64,000 bases of DNA, taken from assembly GCA_963924555.1 (NCBI GenBank), contig OZ004586.1, forward strand, positions 6,282,501 through 6,346,500, in the 5' to 3' direction. A program made the translations under genes and the position numbers. Below, piece after piece: positions 25,501-34,949 of the stretch (within the stretch, counting starts at the first letter, position 1; each line of letters opens with the position of its first letter). The stretch comes from Crambe crambe (taxonomy: Eukaryota; Porifera; Demospongiae; Poecilosclerida; Crambeidae). A model generated the notes under the pieces. It worked only from the letters and a program-made list of their open reading frames with translations. It did not search any database and was not told where the DNA came from.

Positions 25501-25612
25501 TTTTGATGGGCTAACAATGAAGAATGATGCATATGTAATGGAGGAACCACAATATGAAGAAATTAAGCCAAAAGAAGAACAACAATATGAAGAAATGAAG
25601 CCATTACCCTGA
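3328..25612 (+). CDS. Receptor gene A: YWTD propeller / 62-EGF transmembrane protein (5' end outside window)
   Basis: Spliced gene of about 79 exons in this window; the signal-peptide exon, seen in paralogues B-D, must lie upstream. Order: N-terminal module (4 exons), propeller P1, EGF E1, propeller P2, EGFs E2-E6, propeller P3, EGFs E7-E62, then one exon with TM helix, tail and stop. I checked exon phases at the junctions: each EGF exon enters and leaves in phase 1, each propeller runs 1-2-1-2-1, and no stop codon was met. Propeller-EGF pairing is typical of the LDL receptor/LRP, nidogen and EGF-precursor class of endocytic or adhesion proteins. The product should be a very large type I surface protein with a Ca-dependent rod-like EGF stalk. 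Alternative splicing of symmetric exons would keep frame. It could be more than one transcript, but no internal start or stop suggests that. Ligand unknown. Confidence 0.85.
4792..5866 (+). CDS. Gene A propeller P1 (six-bladed YWTD/LDLR class B repeats)
   Basis: Four exons: 4792-4921, 5030-5133, 5250-5409, 5463-5866. Six blade strands can be read: [38 protein letters not shown] and NTLYFTDWS, each followed by the usual blade residues (for example [16 protein letters not shown]). Six YWTD repeats make one closed propeller, the length seen in LDLR/LRP, nidogen and EGF precursor. Blades 4-6 sit in one 404-base exon. The propeller is followed at once by an EGF exon, as in those families where that EGF packs on the propeller. 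Confidence 0.88.
5954..6070 (+). CDS. Gene A EGF E1 (linker after P1)
   Basis: 117-base phase 1-1 exon encoding [20 protein letters not shown] then [18 protein letters not shown]: six cysteines with EGF spacing, lacking the DxNEC calcium motif of the later repeats. It joins P1 to P2. The same exon is kept in B (34660-34776), deleted after the first propeller of C, and altered after the second. Confidence 0.88.
6233..7455 (+). CDS. Gene A propeller P2
   Basis: Exons 6233-6362, 6544-6647, 6717-6876, 7049-7455, same phases as P1. Blade strands: [15 protein letters not shown] (WTD changed to WTC), [31 protein letters not shown]. First three exons clearly diverged from P1, the fourth nearly identical to it. 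Ends GPLQQPLPG before EGF E2. Confidence 0.87.
7708..9077 (+). CDS. Gene A EGFs E2-E6 (between P2 and P3)
   Basis: Five phase 1-1 exons: 7708-7821, 7886-8002, 8597-8713, 8776-8892, 8961-9077. Each has six cysteines and an NxNEC/NIDEC start, and most keep the Asp/Asn beta-hydroxylation pattern C-x-D/N-x4-F/Y-x-C-x-C ([24 protein letters not shown]), so they should bind calcium. The intron between E3 and E4 (8003-8596) holds a MITE at 8101-8344. The paralogous region in B has lost E2 and mutated E3 and E5. Confidence 0.86.
8101..8344. mobile_element. MITE in gene A intron, TIR caggggtgtatccac
   Basis: Starts caggggtgtatccac and ends with its complement gtggatacacccctg, flanked by (c)catg on both sides as a likely short target-site duplication. 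The counterpart in gene B spans 37083-39382, split by another insertion. Confidence 0.75.
9331..11227 (+). CDS. Gene A propeller P3
   Basis: Exons 9331-9466, 10073-10176, 10235-10394, 10824-11227. Strands: [46 protein letters not shown]. Exon 1 is two codons longer than in P1/P2, and the exon 3/4 junction gives Arg instead of Gly. Introns after exon 1 (9467-10072) and exon 3 (10395-10823) are long; the latter contains a G-rich tract at about 10621-10652. No paralogue of P3 is left in B or C. Confidence 0.86.
10621..10655 (+). repeat. G-rich tract in gene A P3 intron
   Basis: gtggggtgggggtgggggtg followed by ggtggg: more than four G-runs with one-base loops, able to form a G-quadruplex on the plus (non-template) strand. 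Confidence 0.7.
11302..16301 (+). CDS. Gene A EGF array, E7-E26
   Basis: Twenty phase 1-1 cbEGF exons, 117 or 120 bases, starting at 11302, 11481, 11658, 11834, 12009, 12187, 12581, 12758, 13601, 13776, 13949, 14124, 14967, 15142, 15314, 15482, 15650, 15838, 16015 and 16185. The 120-base form has one more residue between Cys1 and Cys2 (SMRPC against LNPC). Typical text is NINEC...[18 protein letters not shown]...GFTGDGVTC, with a full Ca-binding and beta-hydroxylation signature. E8 ends in T, so E9 begins YINQC rather than NINEC. E14-E17 are duplicated as E18-E21. Most introns are 55-75 bases and share sequence, showing that exon plus intron duplicated together. Confidence 0.86.
12330..12539. 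mobile_element. 210-bp MITE with 5-bp TSD between E12 and E13
   Basis: Begins cagaggagtag and ends ctactcccctg, flanked by gtatc (12325-12329 and 12540-12544). The neighbouring paralogous introns run straight through this place (ctattgggcatcattaatt), giving an empty site. Confidence 0.85.
13453..13535 (+). pseudogene. Broken EGF exon relic (copy 1)
   Basis: After an AG, a stretch reads like the middle of an EGF ([18 protein letters not shown]) but lacks the NEC start and the codon between Cys4 and Cys5, and ends without a donor in frame. It is now part of the intron between E14 and E15. Confidence 0.65.
14819..14901 (+). pseudogene. Broken EGF exon relic (copy 2)
   Basis: Duplicate of the relic at 13453-13535, in the intron between E18 and E19, carried along by the 1366-bp duplication. 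Confidence 0.65.
16302..16788 (+). other. Long intron with EGF fragments and a G/C-run hairpin
   Basis: Contains an acceptor-like site at about 16331 followed by a crumbled EGF start (atatcagttttgatcc) and, near 16390-16420, scattered pieces resembling NATCT text. At about 16429-16480 a run of G and a run of C can pair. No intact exon seen. Confidence 0.5.
16789..18998 (+). CDS. Gene A EGF array, E27-E39, including a dimeric higher-order repeat
   Basis: Exon starts: 16789, 16969, 17145, 17320, 17493, 17666, 17838, 18013, 18186, 18361, 18534, 18709, 18882; all 117 bases except E28 (120). From E29 on, two types alternate: one with [16 protein letters not shown] and VTC, the other with [16 protein letters not shown] and MTC. 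Exon spacing is 172-175 bases, and the dimer from E33 to E38 repeats at exactly 348 bases (17838/18186/18534; 18013/18361/18709). All exons are phase 1-1 with six cysteines. Confidence 0.88.
17145..18998 (+). repeat. About 174-bp exon-intron satellite with 348-bp dimer period
   Basis: Eleven exon-plus-intron monomers, a 117-base EGF exon and an intron of 55-58 bases. Introns alternate too: one type contains cattactggcgcatcctttg, the other cattactgatatccttta. The three dimers between 17838 and 18881 are almost identical. This looks like unequal crossing-over of a dimer unit inside a coding gene. Confidence 0.9.
19054..21526 (+). CDS. Gene A EGF array, E40-E50
   Basis: Exons 19054-19170, 19222-19338, 19394-19510, 19724-19840, 20065-20181, 20236-20355, 20617-20733, 20787-20906, 20956-21072, 21123-21242 and 21410-21526. 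All phase 1-1 cbEGFs with six cysteines. E42 starts NIVEC, replacing a calcium ligand. E43, E44 and E50 share a sub-type (TMNPC or [14 protein letters not shown]). The longer introns hold a CCCTAG hexamer run (19927-19980) and no further exon that I can see. Confidence 0.85.
19927..19980. repeat. CCCTAG hexamer run
   Basis: About eight head-to-tail copies of ccctag in the intron between E43 and E44. Similar to, but not the same as, the metazoan telomere unit CCCTAA. Confidence 0.85.
21527..22569 (+). other. 1-kb intron between E50 and E51
   Basis: No EGF exon or long ORF seen. A short (ACAG)n tract lies near 21992-22008 and a 182-bp inverted-repeat element at 22244-22425. Confidence 0.6.
22244..22425. 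mobile_element. 182-bp MITE, TIR cagtggaac(c)cctaaatg
   Basis: Left end tacagtggaacccctaaatg, right end catttagaggttccactgta; TA at both ends as in Tc1/mariner/pogo-type insertions. A second inner repeat (cctctctaatcaggacactt) occurs twice. Confidence 0.8.
22570..25120 (+). CDS. Gene A EGF array, E51-E62 (membrane-proximal)
   Basis: Exons 22570-22689, 22743-22859, 23424-23543, 23593-23709, 23760-23876, 23935-24054, 24112-24231, 24287-24403, 24453-24569, 24625-24741, 24821-24937 and 25004-25120. E51 reads NATRTD where all others have NATCTD, so it lacks Cys3. E55 begins NMIEC. E58-E62 are more divergent, and E62 ends [12 protein letters not shown] before the TM exon. The intron 22860-23423 shows no exon. 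Gene C keeps counterparts of E53, E56 and E57 and a stump of E58; gene B keeps an intact E62 and a broken E61. Confidence 0.85.
25317..25612 (+). CDS. Gene A last exon: TM helix and tyrosine tail
   Basis: Enters in phase 1 (A+GT gives Ser, then RELQNNSAF). A hydrophobic stretch with [20 protein letters not shown] forms one TM helix, followed by the stop-transfer VVRNRRKG. The roughly 55-residue tail holds NPLY (an NPxY site bound by PTB/endocytic adaptors in the LDL receptor family), then [16 protein letters not shown]: Tyr-Glu-Glu-Ile fits the optimal Src-family SH2 site, and a second YEEM follows after seven residues. Stop TGA at 25610-25612. The tail suggests both endocytosis and tyrosine-kinase signalling (inference). 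Confidence 0.88.
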
Positions 25613-27244
25613 AAAATGTCATTGCTCTCCCTTTTTGTGTTTATAACTGAACATCATTAGATATTATACTTTTGTGTTTATCATGTTATCAATATAAATT
25701 AGCACAATTATGATAGTGGACTTAAAGGATTTTTTAGTAGCAATTATTGTGATACAACTACTGTAATTGAGTTTTTTGTCATCAGTTATTATTATGCATT
25801 GTGGGAAACCGGGAATTTTTTATAGGTATCTTAGGTAACTCTGAGAGAATAATAGGTAACCAGCATGAGAATCCTCGTTTCTTGCGAGTCCCATTGGATC
25901 CATTTCAATGGTGACCACATGGGTGACAATCAGTTTGGTCACTCCAGAAGAGAAACTGCCACGCACATGATAACAATTAAATCATACGTAACTCCAAAAT
26001 TACTATAGCTATGGACTTCAAATTGCACAGTGTTATAAGGTAGTATAATGTACACACCAAAATGAAGAAAAGAGGTTAATTCTTACAGGTACTATGAGTC
26101 CTTTTACAGAAAAAGCATTGCTTCTCACTGACCACTGCAATTAAGTGGCTGATTTTGCCTAAAGCTTATTAGTAACCCTCTCTACAAAATTACAGAAAAC
26201 TTTATTTTCTGACTTCCCAAGCGTGAGCATTTTAAGTTACTGGGCTAAATTGAGAAGTGAAATAGATAACCCTTCTGTAATTTTTTTGCTCTTGGATCGT
26301 CCAAACTGCAGCTAGCTAGCTAGCTATACTCAATAGATTTATGAATGTACAATAAAATTTAATGGCCACTATCATTAATTTTGTAGTCTCACAGAGCTTG
26401 CCCTTTCACCTTATATCATTTTAAGGGTGGTGGCACACATGGTTGCTAAGGGGTCACATCTCCAAAACTACTTGCACCATAGACTTTAAACTGCACATGG
26501 TTATAAAGCAACTTAGTAATACCACACACACACACAAAAAGAAGAAGCAAGGTCAAATAGTACAGGTGCTATGAACAGTTTTCAAATTCAAACTAAAAAG
26601 CATTACTTCTCACCAATCACCAAATTTCACTGGTTGATTTTTGGCTTGTAGCTTTCTAGCACCACTTTCAAGGAATGATGGAAGACTTAGCTAGAAGAGC
26701 ATGCATGGGTCTAGGTAGCTATTAACTAGTTATTATTGTTAATTTATTTTTAGTTCTTAATTATTATTATGTGCTTGGTTTATTCTTTCTGGCTTCCAAA
26801 GTGCTTTCTATGTAGCTACATTTATACTCCTGACTCATGATTCTTCATGATTTTTGATAAACAATCTTAATTGACAAAACCATTTTCAAATTCTGTCTTG
26901 TCAACAACTTTATCCTTCACATTTTCACAAAATATACATGGTACCACCTTCTTCAGTGTTGCTCCACTCGATCATCAGAGCACCCTTGATTCAGGCATTC
27001 TGCATGCAGTGATATAGAAAGTCATCATAATTTTTTTGTTTTTTCTATTGTTGTATGATTATGGTCTTGTCAGATTTTAGCTATTGGACTTACGTAAGAC
27101 ACTATAATTTTTTCTGAAAAAGTGGGGGACCTTTTTCACTACAGGGAGATAGTTTTCACTAGTGAAAAGTGTCCTAAGGGAACAATTTTCCCTAGGGTAT
27201 TTTGTCACGTTTTTCAGGTATTCACTGTCACACCGTAATTGGCA
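25613..27244 (+). other. Intergenic A-B: conserved 3' flank and a diverged direct repeat
   Basis: 25613-25975 matches the 3' flanks of B (40799-41160) and C (57905-58230), including a block at about 25850-25975 that is coding-like on the minus strand in the other two copies. After that, 25955-26175 and 26437-26660 are diverged direct repeats (shared text: act-ccaaaa, cttcaaattgcac, gcattgcttctcac). No canonical AATAAA lies close to the stop; the first clear one is near 26351. No gene recognised. Confidence 0.6.
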
Positions 27245-27392
27245 TATGCATATCCTGGGCTGCTATGAATAGCTTAATTACATTCATTGCGGGTAATTTC
27301 CTTGATACATCCTGTGAATTCCATTGGTGGCTAGGTATTTATGGCACAGGTTGGGTAAATACTTCCACTAACTCTAATGCTGATGTTAGTGA
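27245..27392 (+). promoter_or_regulatory. Conserved upstream block of gene B
   Basis: From gcatatcctgggctgct to the ATG this matches the C (from about 44948) and D (from about 61400) upstream regions. It contains an inverted CCAAT box (ATTGG in ccattggtgg, 27321-27330) and a TATA-like tatttatgg at 27336-27344, about 50 bases before the ATG. The GC-rich block further upstream in C and D is missing here. Confidence 0.5.
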
Positions 27393-27714
27393 ATGATGGA
27401 AATGAAATTGCTTTTTACCTTGCTTATGTTGTCAACACCAACATTTTCAGTTAACTATGGTGATAACAGATCAGATCAAGATGGCTTCTTGAAGGGAGAC
27501 TGTTCTATTCAAAGTTGCATGAATGGCACAGTGGCTGCAGCACTTGATGAAAGTAGTTCAACTGTTCTAACTTTCGTTGCAAGGTCTGAATATGATGCTG
27601 CTGCAGCAAGTTTTGCTTTAAAGTTTGAGCATGAATATGAAAACTCTGTCTTTAAACGAATACTTCATTTTGATGCAAAACTGTTGAGTATGGATGAAGG
27701 AGTTAATCAGAAAT
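27393..27714 (+). CDS. Gene B exon 1: signal peptide and novel N-terminal segment
   Basis: 322 bases from ATG ATG to a GTAAGT donor, ending in phase 1. Starts MMEMKLLFTLLMLSTPTFSV, a clear signal peptide, then NYGDNRSDQDGFLKGDCSIQ and SCMNGTVAAALDESSSTVLT. Length and text match exon 1 of C and D with few changes. No known domain recognised. The first of the two ATGs is taken as start; either gives the same signal. Confidence 0.85.
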
Positions 27715-29019
27715 GTAAGTTAAACTTACGTATTAGATAGCTAGTGTTATACTGTGTAAAATAAAAAGATGGACACATTGTCACAAATCCATGAAGGAGT
27801 CTCCATTGATTGACTTTGCATAGTCGATGCTAATCTTCCATGCACACACTAATGCAGTAGCAGGATGTGTAGCCAACTCTGGCACCTCTCTTAGCTGCTA
27901 CATAGCCATATGTTATATAAACATTCCAAGTGAAGTGTGGACTAAAAAGGCAGCCTTCCTACGTACATGGCCTTTTTTATTCAGCATAAATTTTTCCCCC
28001 TTCACTTACCATTTACATTGAGACACTAATATTTTTCAGTGCCACCTCACTCTCTCTACACTATAGCTAATTGCTAATCTGATTGATCAATAGGTGTGCA
28101 ATATGAGTCCGTATTGCAAGAATTGTATGGAGAGGAGTGTTACTCTAGCAGTTTCTGTGAACATACAATCCCTAAATCACTGCCTCCCACCAAGCTGTTT
28201 TCTGCTTGGTTTAGGTAGTTGAAGGCAGCACAATTTGATGTTTGTTCACAGAAACTGCTGACACTTCTTTGTTTACTTTTTATAATGACCTTTATATATT
28301 TTTTCATTAATGACCTTTACTTACTCATGTTTTCACCGACATGATATTTCCAGCCGGCTGGCTTGCATATGCGCACGCGTGACAGATGCGCTCAATGTAA
28401 TATGGAGACCCACTCACATACATGTGAAGCTATAGCTACACACACTGCATGCTCAGATCTGTACTTTGTGCATTGTGTACTGTGATATTTTAACTTCATG
28501 ATTTTCATAATTTCCATTACACTAATTTTTTCTGCTTGAAGTTAAATGTTTCAGTACATGCACATTAATCATTCATGTAGCTAGTACTTCCAGCTAGCTG
28601 CGCTGTTGTTTATGCTACCTACCATTATTGTCTTCTATGTCAGCTGAAACGGTCAATAATCAGGTCAGGCAGTGTGAGAGAAGTAAGCAAGTCATCTTTT
28701 CAGCCAGCTGCTCACATTGATTCACCATATGTAGCTAGCTACTTGCAATTTGAATCTTGACAATAAAATTGAATTCCTGGAAATAGGTTGGTGCACACTG
28801 GTATTCACAACTATCTCCCCGACTATCTCCCCGGATCCCGGCCCTTGTGATCACTATAGCTAGGATGTGCAATTTAGAGATACGACTATAGTGGAGTGGA
28901 CTTCTTGATTTTACTTTACTACGTAGCTAGGAATCCCAACCTCACGCAGGAAGCAAATTTCAAGAAAAGCCCTAAACATTACTAGATCACACAAAATTTC
29001 AAGATTTTGAATCTGATTG

Positions 29020-29165
29020 CACTGCAAAATGAAGTCGTTATATTAACAAACCTACTTAGGTGAGATTAATCATTTGAAATCTGTCAAAATGACACTATAT
29101 TTTGGTGAAAATATGATTAGTCTCACCTAACAGCTATATTTATCAAAAATTCTGTTTTTGCAGTG
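29020..29165. mobile_element. Palindromic MITE in gene B intron 1
   Basis: Ends cactgcaaaa and tttttgcagtg, inner arms ttaggtgagattaatca and tgattagtctcacctaa. A copy at about 49093-49235 in intron 1 of C has the same inner arm, partly decayed. Confidence 0.7.
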
Positions 29166-29665
29166 TGGGTTAAGGTGGCGAGGGAGTGTTCGCTCATGAC
29201 TAGTTCATGAGTTTATGGTTAATGAGGCGGGTAGTTGCACTGGCTACGAGATGCTACAGTTGAAAACTACTGACTAGCACTTCCTACTCTACAACTGAGG
29301 GCAAGCCAGACGCTCGAGAACACTACCGTTGTAACCGCTAAGCAGCCATGCCTTGATCGATTTTTTCACGTCAATTTTCTCAAACTACAGGATTGTGTTG
29401 ACAGTCTTTTATGCTTATTCCTATGGTGGCTGTTTCGGGCCATTTCCTTCTGCCTTTTTTCCATTCTAATACGGTATTTCCACTTCAATTCCAACCCACT
29501 TCCATCTCTATTCTACTCTAATACAGCATTTCCACTTCAATTCCAACCTCTATTCCATTCTAGTTCTGTATTTCCACTTCAATTCCAACCTACTTCCACT
29601 CTACAACTCCATGGACACACCCACATGTACGTAGCAGCATGAGTATAGTGATATGTATGCTCATA

Positions 29666-31012
29666 AGGGGTTGAAGGGGTACAGTTGCCATCTAGTAGCT
29701 GATAAGGGGAAGACAAGTGTTTGGGTTACTGGTATCAATAAGGCCAGAGGGGCTTTCTTTACTTGGGGAGCCTTGGAGCTACATACATACACTAGCTAGG
29801 TCAGGCAGGTCAGGCATTTGCCTAATCAACACATCTTTCACCACATCCTGATGGTTTCACTTCAGGAAGAGTCTGGTAGCTACAACTGTACGTATGGTCC
29901 ATTAATGCAGTTTACATAACTTTAATCCTATAATTTATTTTTCAACGCTTCCCAGATTCTTCATACCATGTAGATATTAACAACTGTGTGGTCCATTAGT
30001 TCAGTTTGCATAACTATTTATTTACTGACACCTCCCAGATTCTTCCTACCACTCAGATATTATGGGGGAGAGCCGGACTAGCGAGATTATTTGCCTCCCC
30101 AATGCGCAAAACACTGCTACACCTCTGGAATGGTTTTGAGAACTGGGTGCTCACAGATGCACTGCATGCTAGGCAAAAGTGAGTGCAGATGAATCCATAG
30201 ATCTAGTCCTTTGGTAGCTACAGGTTGCTTCAATGTCCAAGAATGTGTGCAATCCCAGCTACGTATATGTGCTTCCATCCTTTGTCCAATGTGTTATCCC
30301 AAAGCTTGAGCCACCCACATACAGAATCAATCTAGTGGAGTTTTTCTGCACACTTCTTCAGCGTCTTCTCGCTGTCCTGCCATTGAATGTCTTCTTTTAT
30401 ACACACAGACTCCCCACCACCACTCAAAACCACTCGTCCACTGTAACAAATTGTGATGAGAGGGTAGGGCTTAAAAGCTCCAAAGCTTCCCAAGTGAAAG
30501 AAAGCCCTTCTGGCCTTGGCTATAGCTAATTAGCTTCCTCCCCATTGCATGATAAATATGTGTAATGTGGCCGACTTGCGGAATATCTCGCAATCAGAGT
30601 AGGAGGTTTACAGCAGCAAATATTATCTTATAACTCACAATTTTAGCACACTTAACAAATGACAAGACTACTACTTATATACTAGACAGAAAGATGATGA
30701 CCTTAATGTATGATGTGTGTATGCAGTGATCCATTGATGTGAATGCATGGTGGAGCTTACAGTCAGTCGTGGACTATGACACAAAATACAACTAAATCTC
30801 AGACACAACACATGACATCAATCTGTAGCTAAACTGTCACTAGGCCACAATCAATGGATGGCTAGGCCACAAAATTATTAACTAAGATTAACACTTATTA
30901 AAACTACTTAATACTGTTACACATGTAACTAGGTCCTCAGACCGTCAGTATAGCCCCCAAACACTTGTCTTTCCCTCATTTACTAAATGGCAACTCTACC
31001 CCTTCAACCCCT
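29666..31012. mobile_element. 1.35-kb segment bounded by 62-66-bp inverted repeats
   Basis: 29666-29731 (aggggttgaaggggt...gacaagtgtttggg) is the approximate reverse complement of 30951-31012 (cccccaaacacttgtc...accccttcaacccc). No long ORF inside. Probably a non-autonomous DNA transposon; no clear target duplication seen. Confidence 0.55.
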
Positions 31013-32013
31013 GGTGTCCCATTCCAGCTACAACGGATTCAAGACCATGCACTAGAAGCTGCACACGAACCCTCATGATTCTATTTGTCCAGACCTCATC
31101 CATCTTTATAACCACCATGTAAACCACCCGGTCACTCCTGCTTATTCCTTCTTAGTTTGGTCCATCATGGTCATATGTAGATCTAGCTATTGCCTGCTAT
31201 CGCACTCTAGCTCTGCCCCTTCATTCAGCCCATGCATGCACATTAGGTACTCTCCATTTTCATAAGGTTGACAAGAAGAAGGCAAGCACACTCATTCTTA
31301 GTTTACACAATGGTCATCATTTTTTTTGAGTAGCTAAAGAGACCAGCTGCATGCTATTTCTATTGCAAGATCTTAAGACTGATGGACAGCAGACCCAAAC
31401 AAGGGGAAAAATAGTGTAAACTGTATAGCTATAATAGTCATAGACCTGCATGGTGTATACATAATCCGTAGAGCATTAATTCTTGTGTGTTATTATACAC
31501 ATGCAAAAACAATGCTCCAACCTCCTCTGTATACCTAGTCAGCACTGGGCACACCCATAGCTAGTCATCCAAAAGTGATGCAATCTTATGTCACAAAAAA
31601 TAGGTAAGTATAGAAGCTATGTATATACGTAGCCATGATGGCATCAAAATTTCAGGAAAAAAATCAACAATAGCTATAGATTGTTTTGCCAGACCCGAGG
31701 TATGCTGACCCTTTACCTGCAGGGAAGCCTTGTATGTGGGAGGCATATAGTGTTAGCTACTTAAGAATAAATTTATCTACTAACAGTAATTGACAATAAT
31801 TATATGCTGCCCATAGCTACTACCGTACATAGCTATATATAGCTACTATAAACATTATGGTATTGCATGCCCTCTCCCTCGTCATGGTTGATAGACACTT
31901 AAGTAGTTTAATGCTTCTCAGAGGGTCTGTTATTTAAGAGAGGTCCACTCTAGTCATGTGAATCAAACACTGTGCTGAGGCACCAGACTTAACTTGTTCA
32001 TTTACTATTATAG

Positions 32014-33209
32014 TACAAATTACTTCGAATGATGCCAGTGGGAGAACTGAGAAAATGATAATAAAAATATGTGGATCTCAGGGAAGTAATTTTCTTTCCT
32101 CAACTGAATCAGATATCAGTGAGATATCCACATGTGTCTTCAGAAATGTAAGATTTACTTTTCCTATAGTGAAGTGAACTTTATTGACCAACATGCATCC
32201 TGAATTACAGAGGTTTTGTATTTCAATAGGATTTTTAGCTAGCTAGCTATAATAATAATTTGAACTTTATGGGGACTATGTATCCTGAATTAGCTAGAAA
32301 GCCCATTGAAATGCAACATGATGTGCACAATGGATTAGTGCATGACACTGTTTTTCACACACATATATATAACTTTCCAGGACTTAACTGTGATACACAA
32401 ATTTCAAAACTTCCGCTCGTTTTATCTACCTATATCCATCACGTCTCCACAAACAGTACTTATTTTCAGGTTAGTGCATTATTGGCAGTGCCAATCATCT
32501 CCTTATATTAAGCCTCATTGTGCACATACACAACGATGAAAAATTTAATGGTTTACTGAGTACGTACCTCATAGCTACATATGTGCACACAATTATTCAC
32601 TTCTCAAGACCTCCTTGTACTGTCTCTCCAGCAAATATATTGTTATCTCTTGATTTTGATTTGTGGATTTTCAAAAGAATGCTTTCTTCGAGAGCTATGA
32701 TACCTTGAACTATTTCTGTGAAGGAACCAGTTAGCTAGACCTAGCATATAAAGTACTAGCTGTAATTGATGGCAAGAGAGCATGAAATGGCAAGCTCGAG
32801 GTTCTAGACATGTAATCAGCAGTAACACGTGAGCATAAAGATTTAAATTCACATACTAAGGCTTATGCACGCCCTTGTGCTTTTCACATACATAGGCCTG
32901 TGTGCATGACATTTGATATTTGGCCCATGCATAATTATTGTCATCAAAGTCTAATTCCTTTTTCAGATTGTTCTTTTAATTGCAGCATTATTGTCCAACG
33001 GAGTGTGAAATATCAAAGCAGTGGCATATTATCACTCACCAGTTACCAGGTCTATAATATGAGATCAGCAGGAGGTGTTTGCACCATGAGAATATAAGAA
33101 TACATAGCTAGTAAAGCATACTGTAAATCTGAAATTTTTTATTTATAGGAAAACAACAACCAACATCATGTGGGCACCTACAAGAAAGCAGCAAGGAGAG
33201 TAGCACGAG
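32014..33209 (+). CDS. Gene B N-terminal module exons
   Basis: Exons 32014-32147 (two extra codons, STESDISEIS), 32381-32469, 32986-33049 (two codons shorter), 33149-33209. Phases 1-0-2-0-1 as in A and C, all open: [20 protein letters not shown], then [17 protein letters not shown] and [15 protein letters not shown]. Confidence 0.7.
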
Positions 33210-33478
33210 GTAAATTCAGGAGATAATCGTGCATAGATAATGACATTACATGAATTTTGCAGTGCCTTTCTATGGTACACTATTATAGCTATGATTACTA
33301 TCAGGTAGTGATTGGTCCTTGGTGTAGAGGTATTATAGCTAAGAATAATTATGCATAAAAAATTAAGTTTCGAACAGTTTTATCAAAGCATGCATGGCAT
33401 GTAATAATGGCTATTTATAAATGTAACATTCTAGCTATTTGGCTATTTGGGTCTGTCAGATTTGGTACCTTCTTACAG

Positions 33479-34567
33479 CTGTTCCTGAGAACAGATACTT
33501 TTTGGTAGCTACCGGAAATTCCATCTCAAGAGTTAGTCTTGATGGACTGCGATACCAAGTCCTTGTCAGCAATCTTTCAGGTGCAGTTGCTGTGGATTAT
33601 GATTATAGGTACGTATGCATCAAATAATTAATCCTAGGCAAGCAACTGACCACACCTATTATCAACAGAAGAAATTTCTTCATCGACAGACTTGAACTTT
33701 AGCTACTCTTTTTTACTTATGGTAGGAATGGCTTCATATTCTGGACAGATACTTCTAGTGGTTTTATTATGAGATCAAATTTAGATGGATCATCTGTGCT
33801 AAGAGTGCTAAGAGGATTAATCAGTCCAGGTTAGTCATGAGATAAGTCAGATCCCTACCTTGCCAAGGTGCATAAATTTATTATATTTTTATTAGCTATT
33901 ACCTTTAAAATAATCTTAGCTATAACTGTTGAAAATTTTAGATGGTCTTGCCTTCAATCGGCTGACAAATAGGCTGTACTTCACAGATCAAGTAGGATCT
34001 ATTGTGGGTGTTGTCGACTTTGTTACATAAAACGTCACAATTCTTTTTACGACTGGAGCAAACACACGACCTCGTGCTATAGTTTTGGATCCATTTGCTG
34101 GGTAACTCAGGATGTATGTCAGTGTTAAAATATTGATATAATCCTGTTTCATAGTTTGATGTACTTTACTGACTGGGGCCGTGTGGGATGCATCGAGAAA
34201 GCATCACTGACTGGAACAAATAGAACTGTCATCCACAACACCAGCCTAGTCTGGCCCAATGCCCTCACCCTGGACATTCCAACACAGACTCTCTACTGGG
34301 CAGATGCTAGTCTGGACAAAGTGGAGAAATCAAGTGTGGATGGATGGAACAGAGTTCTACTGGCTCAGCTAGGAATTGTCCATCCATTTGGCATTGTGTT
34401 TGCTAACAATACCTTGTATTTCACTGATTGGTCAGATAACACCATCAGATACCTTAGTGCCAGTGGAGGAGTTGTGAGGAGTCTGCACTCTGTGACTGCA
34501 TACTCCAGGAGGACCAACTCAACAATATTTTTAATTCAAATTGTTGGACCCCTTGAACAAGTTGCAA
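33479..34567 (+). pseudogene. Gene B propeller P1 with in-frame stop
   Basis: Four exons with correct splice sites and phases. In the third exon the codon that is TTA (Leu) in A and TTG in C has become TAA (34028-34030). The same exon has Arg for Trp in the AFNWL motif. Skipping this 160-base exon would shift the frame, so splicing cannot rescue it. The fourth exon (413 bases) is open and has three more codons (SRRTNS) than in A, as in C. Confidence 0.8.
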
Positions 34568-34659
34568 GTTAGTAGTCATGAAATTAAGTTGTAATTTCTA
34601 TAGTGCACAATCAAGGATCCTACAGAGTATGCTCATAGTAACTTTCACTAACTTTGTAG

Positions 34660-34776
34660 ATAATGGGAATTGTTCATCCAGTCCCTGTGATGCTAATGCT
34701 GCTTGTGCTGATTTTGATGGTTCATTTATCTGTACCTGTAATAGTGGATTCTCAGGAGATGGGTTAACTTGCCAAG
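34660..34776 (+). CDS. Gene B EGF E1
   Basis: 117-base phase 1-1 exon, six cysteines, [20 protein letters not shown]; nearly the same as E1 of gene A. Confidence 0.75.
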
Positions 34777-34949
34777 GTATTTTAGCTATAGAAGGTGATA
34801 TGGAAAAAAACAAAAACAAAAAAAAAAACAACACTCAAATATATATAGTTTTACCTGATCAATGAATAACCCTGTGACACCTACATATCCTTTGTGTACA
34901 CTGTAACTATAGCTACATAGTATTCATATAGAGTATCATTGACTGTTAG

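Larger units (their letters stand above)
27715..32013 (+). other. Gene B intron 1
   Basis: 4.3 kb without a supported exon. Holds a degenerate copy of the 48246 hairpin (about 28165-28215), an inverted-repeat MITE (29020-29165) and a widely spaced inverted repeat (29666-29731 / 30951-31012). The last 150 bases (from about 31855) match the sequence before the same exon in A and C. It lacks the minus-strand ORF relic found in intron 1 of C and D. Confidence 0.6.

Noticed and set aside
29161-29360. GC-richer stretch considered for a tRNA or other structured RNA
   Set aside because: No acceptor stem pairing or T-loop (GGTTCRANTCC) could be found.
30233-30529. 98-residue plus-strand ORF in gene B intron 1
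   Set aside because: Lies inside the inverted-repeat segment, no counterpart in C, no recognisable domain.
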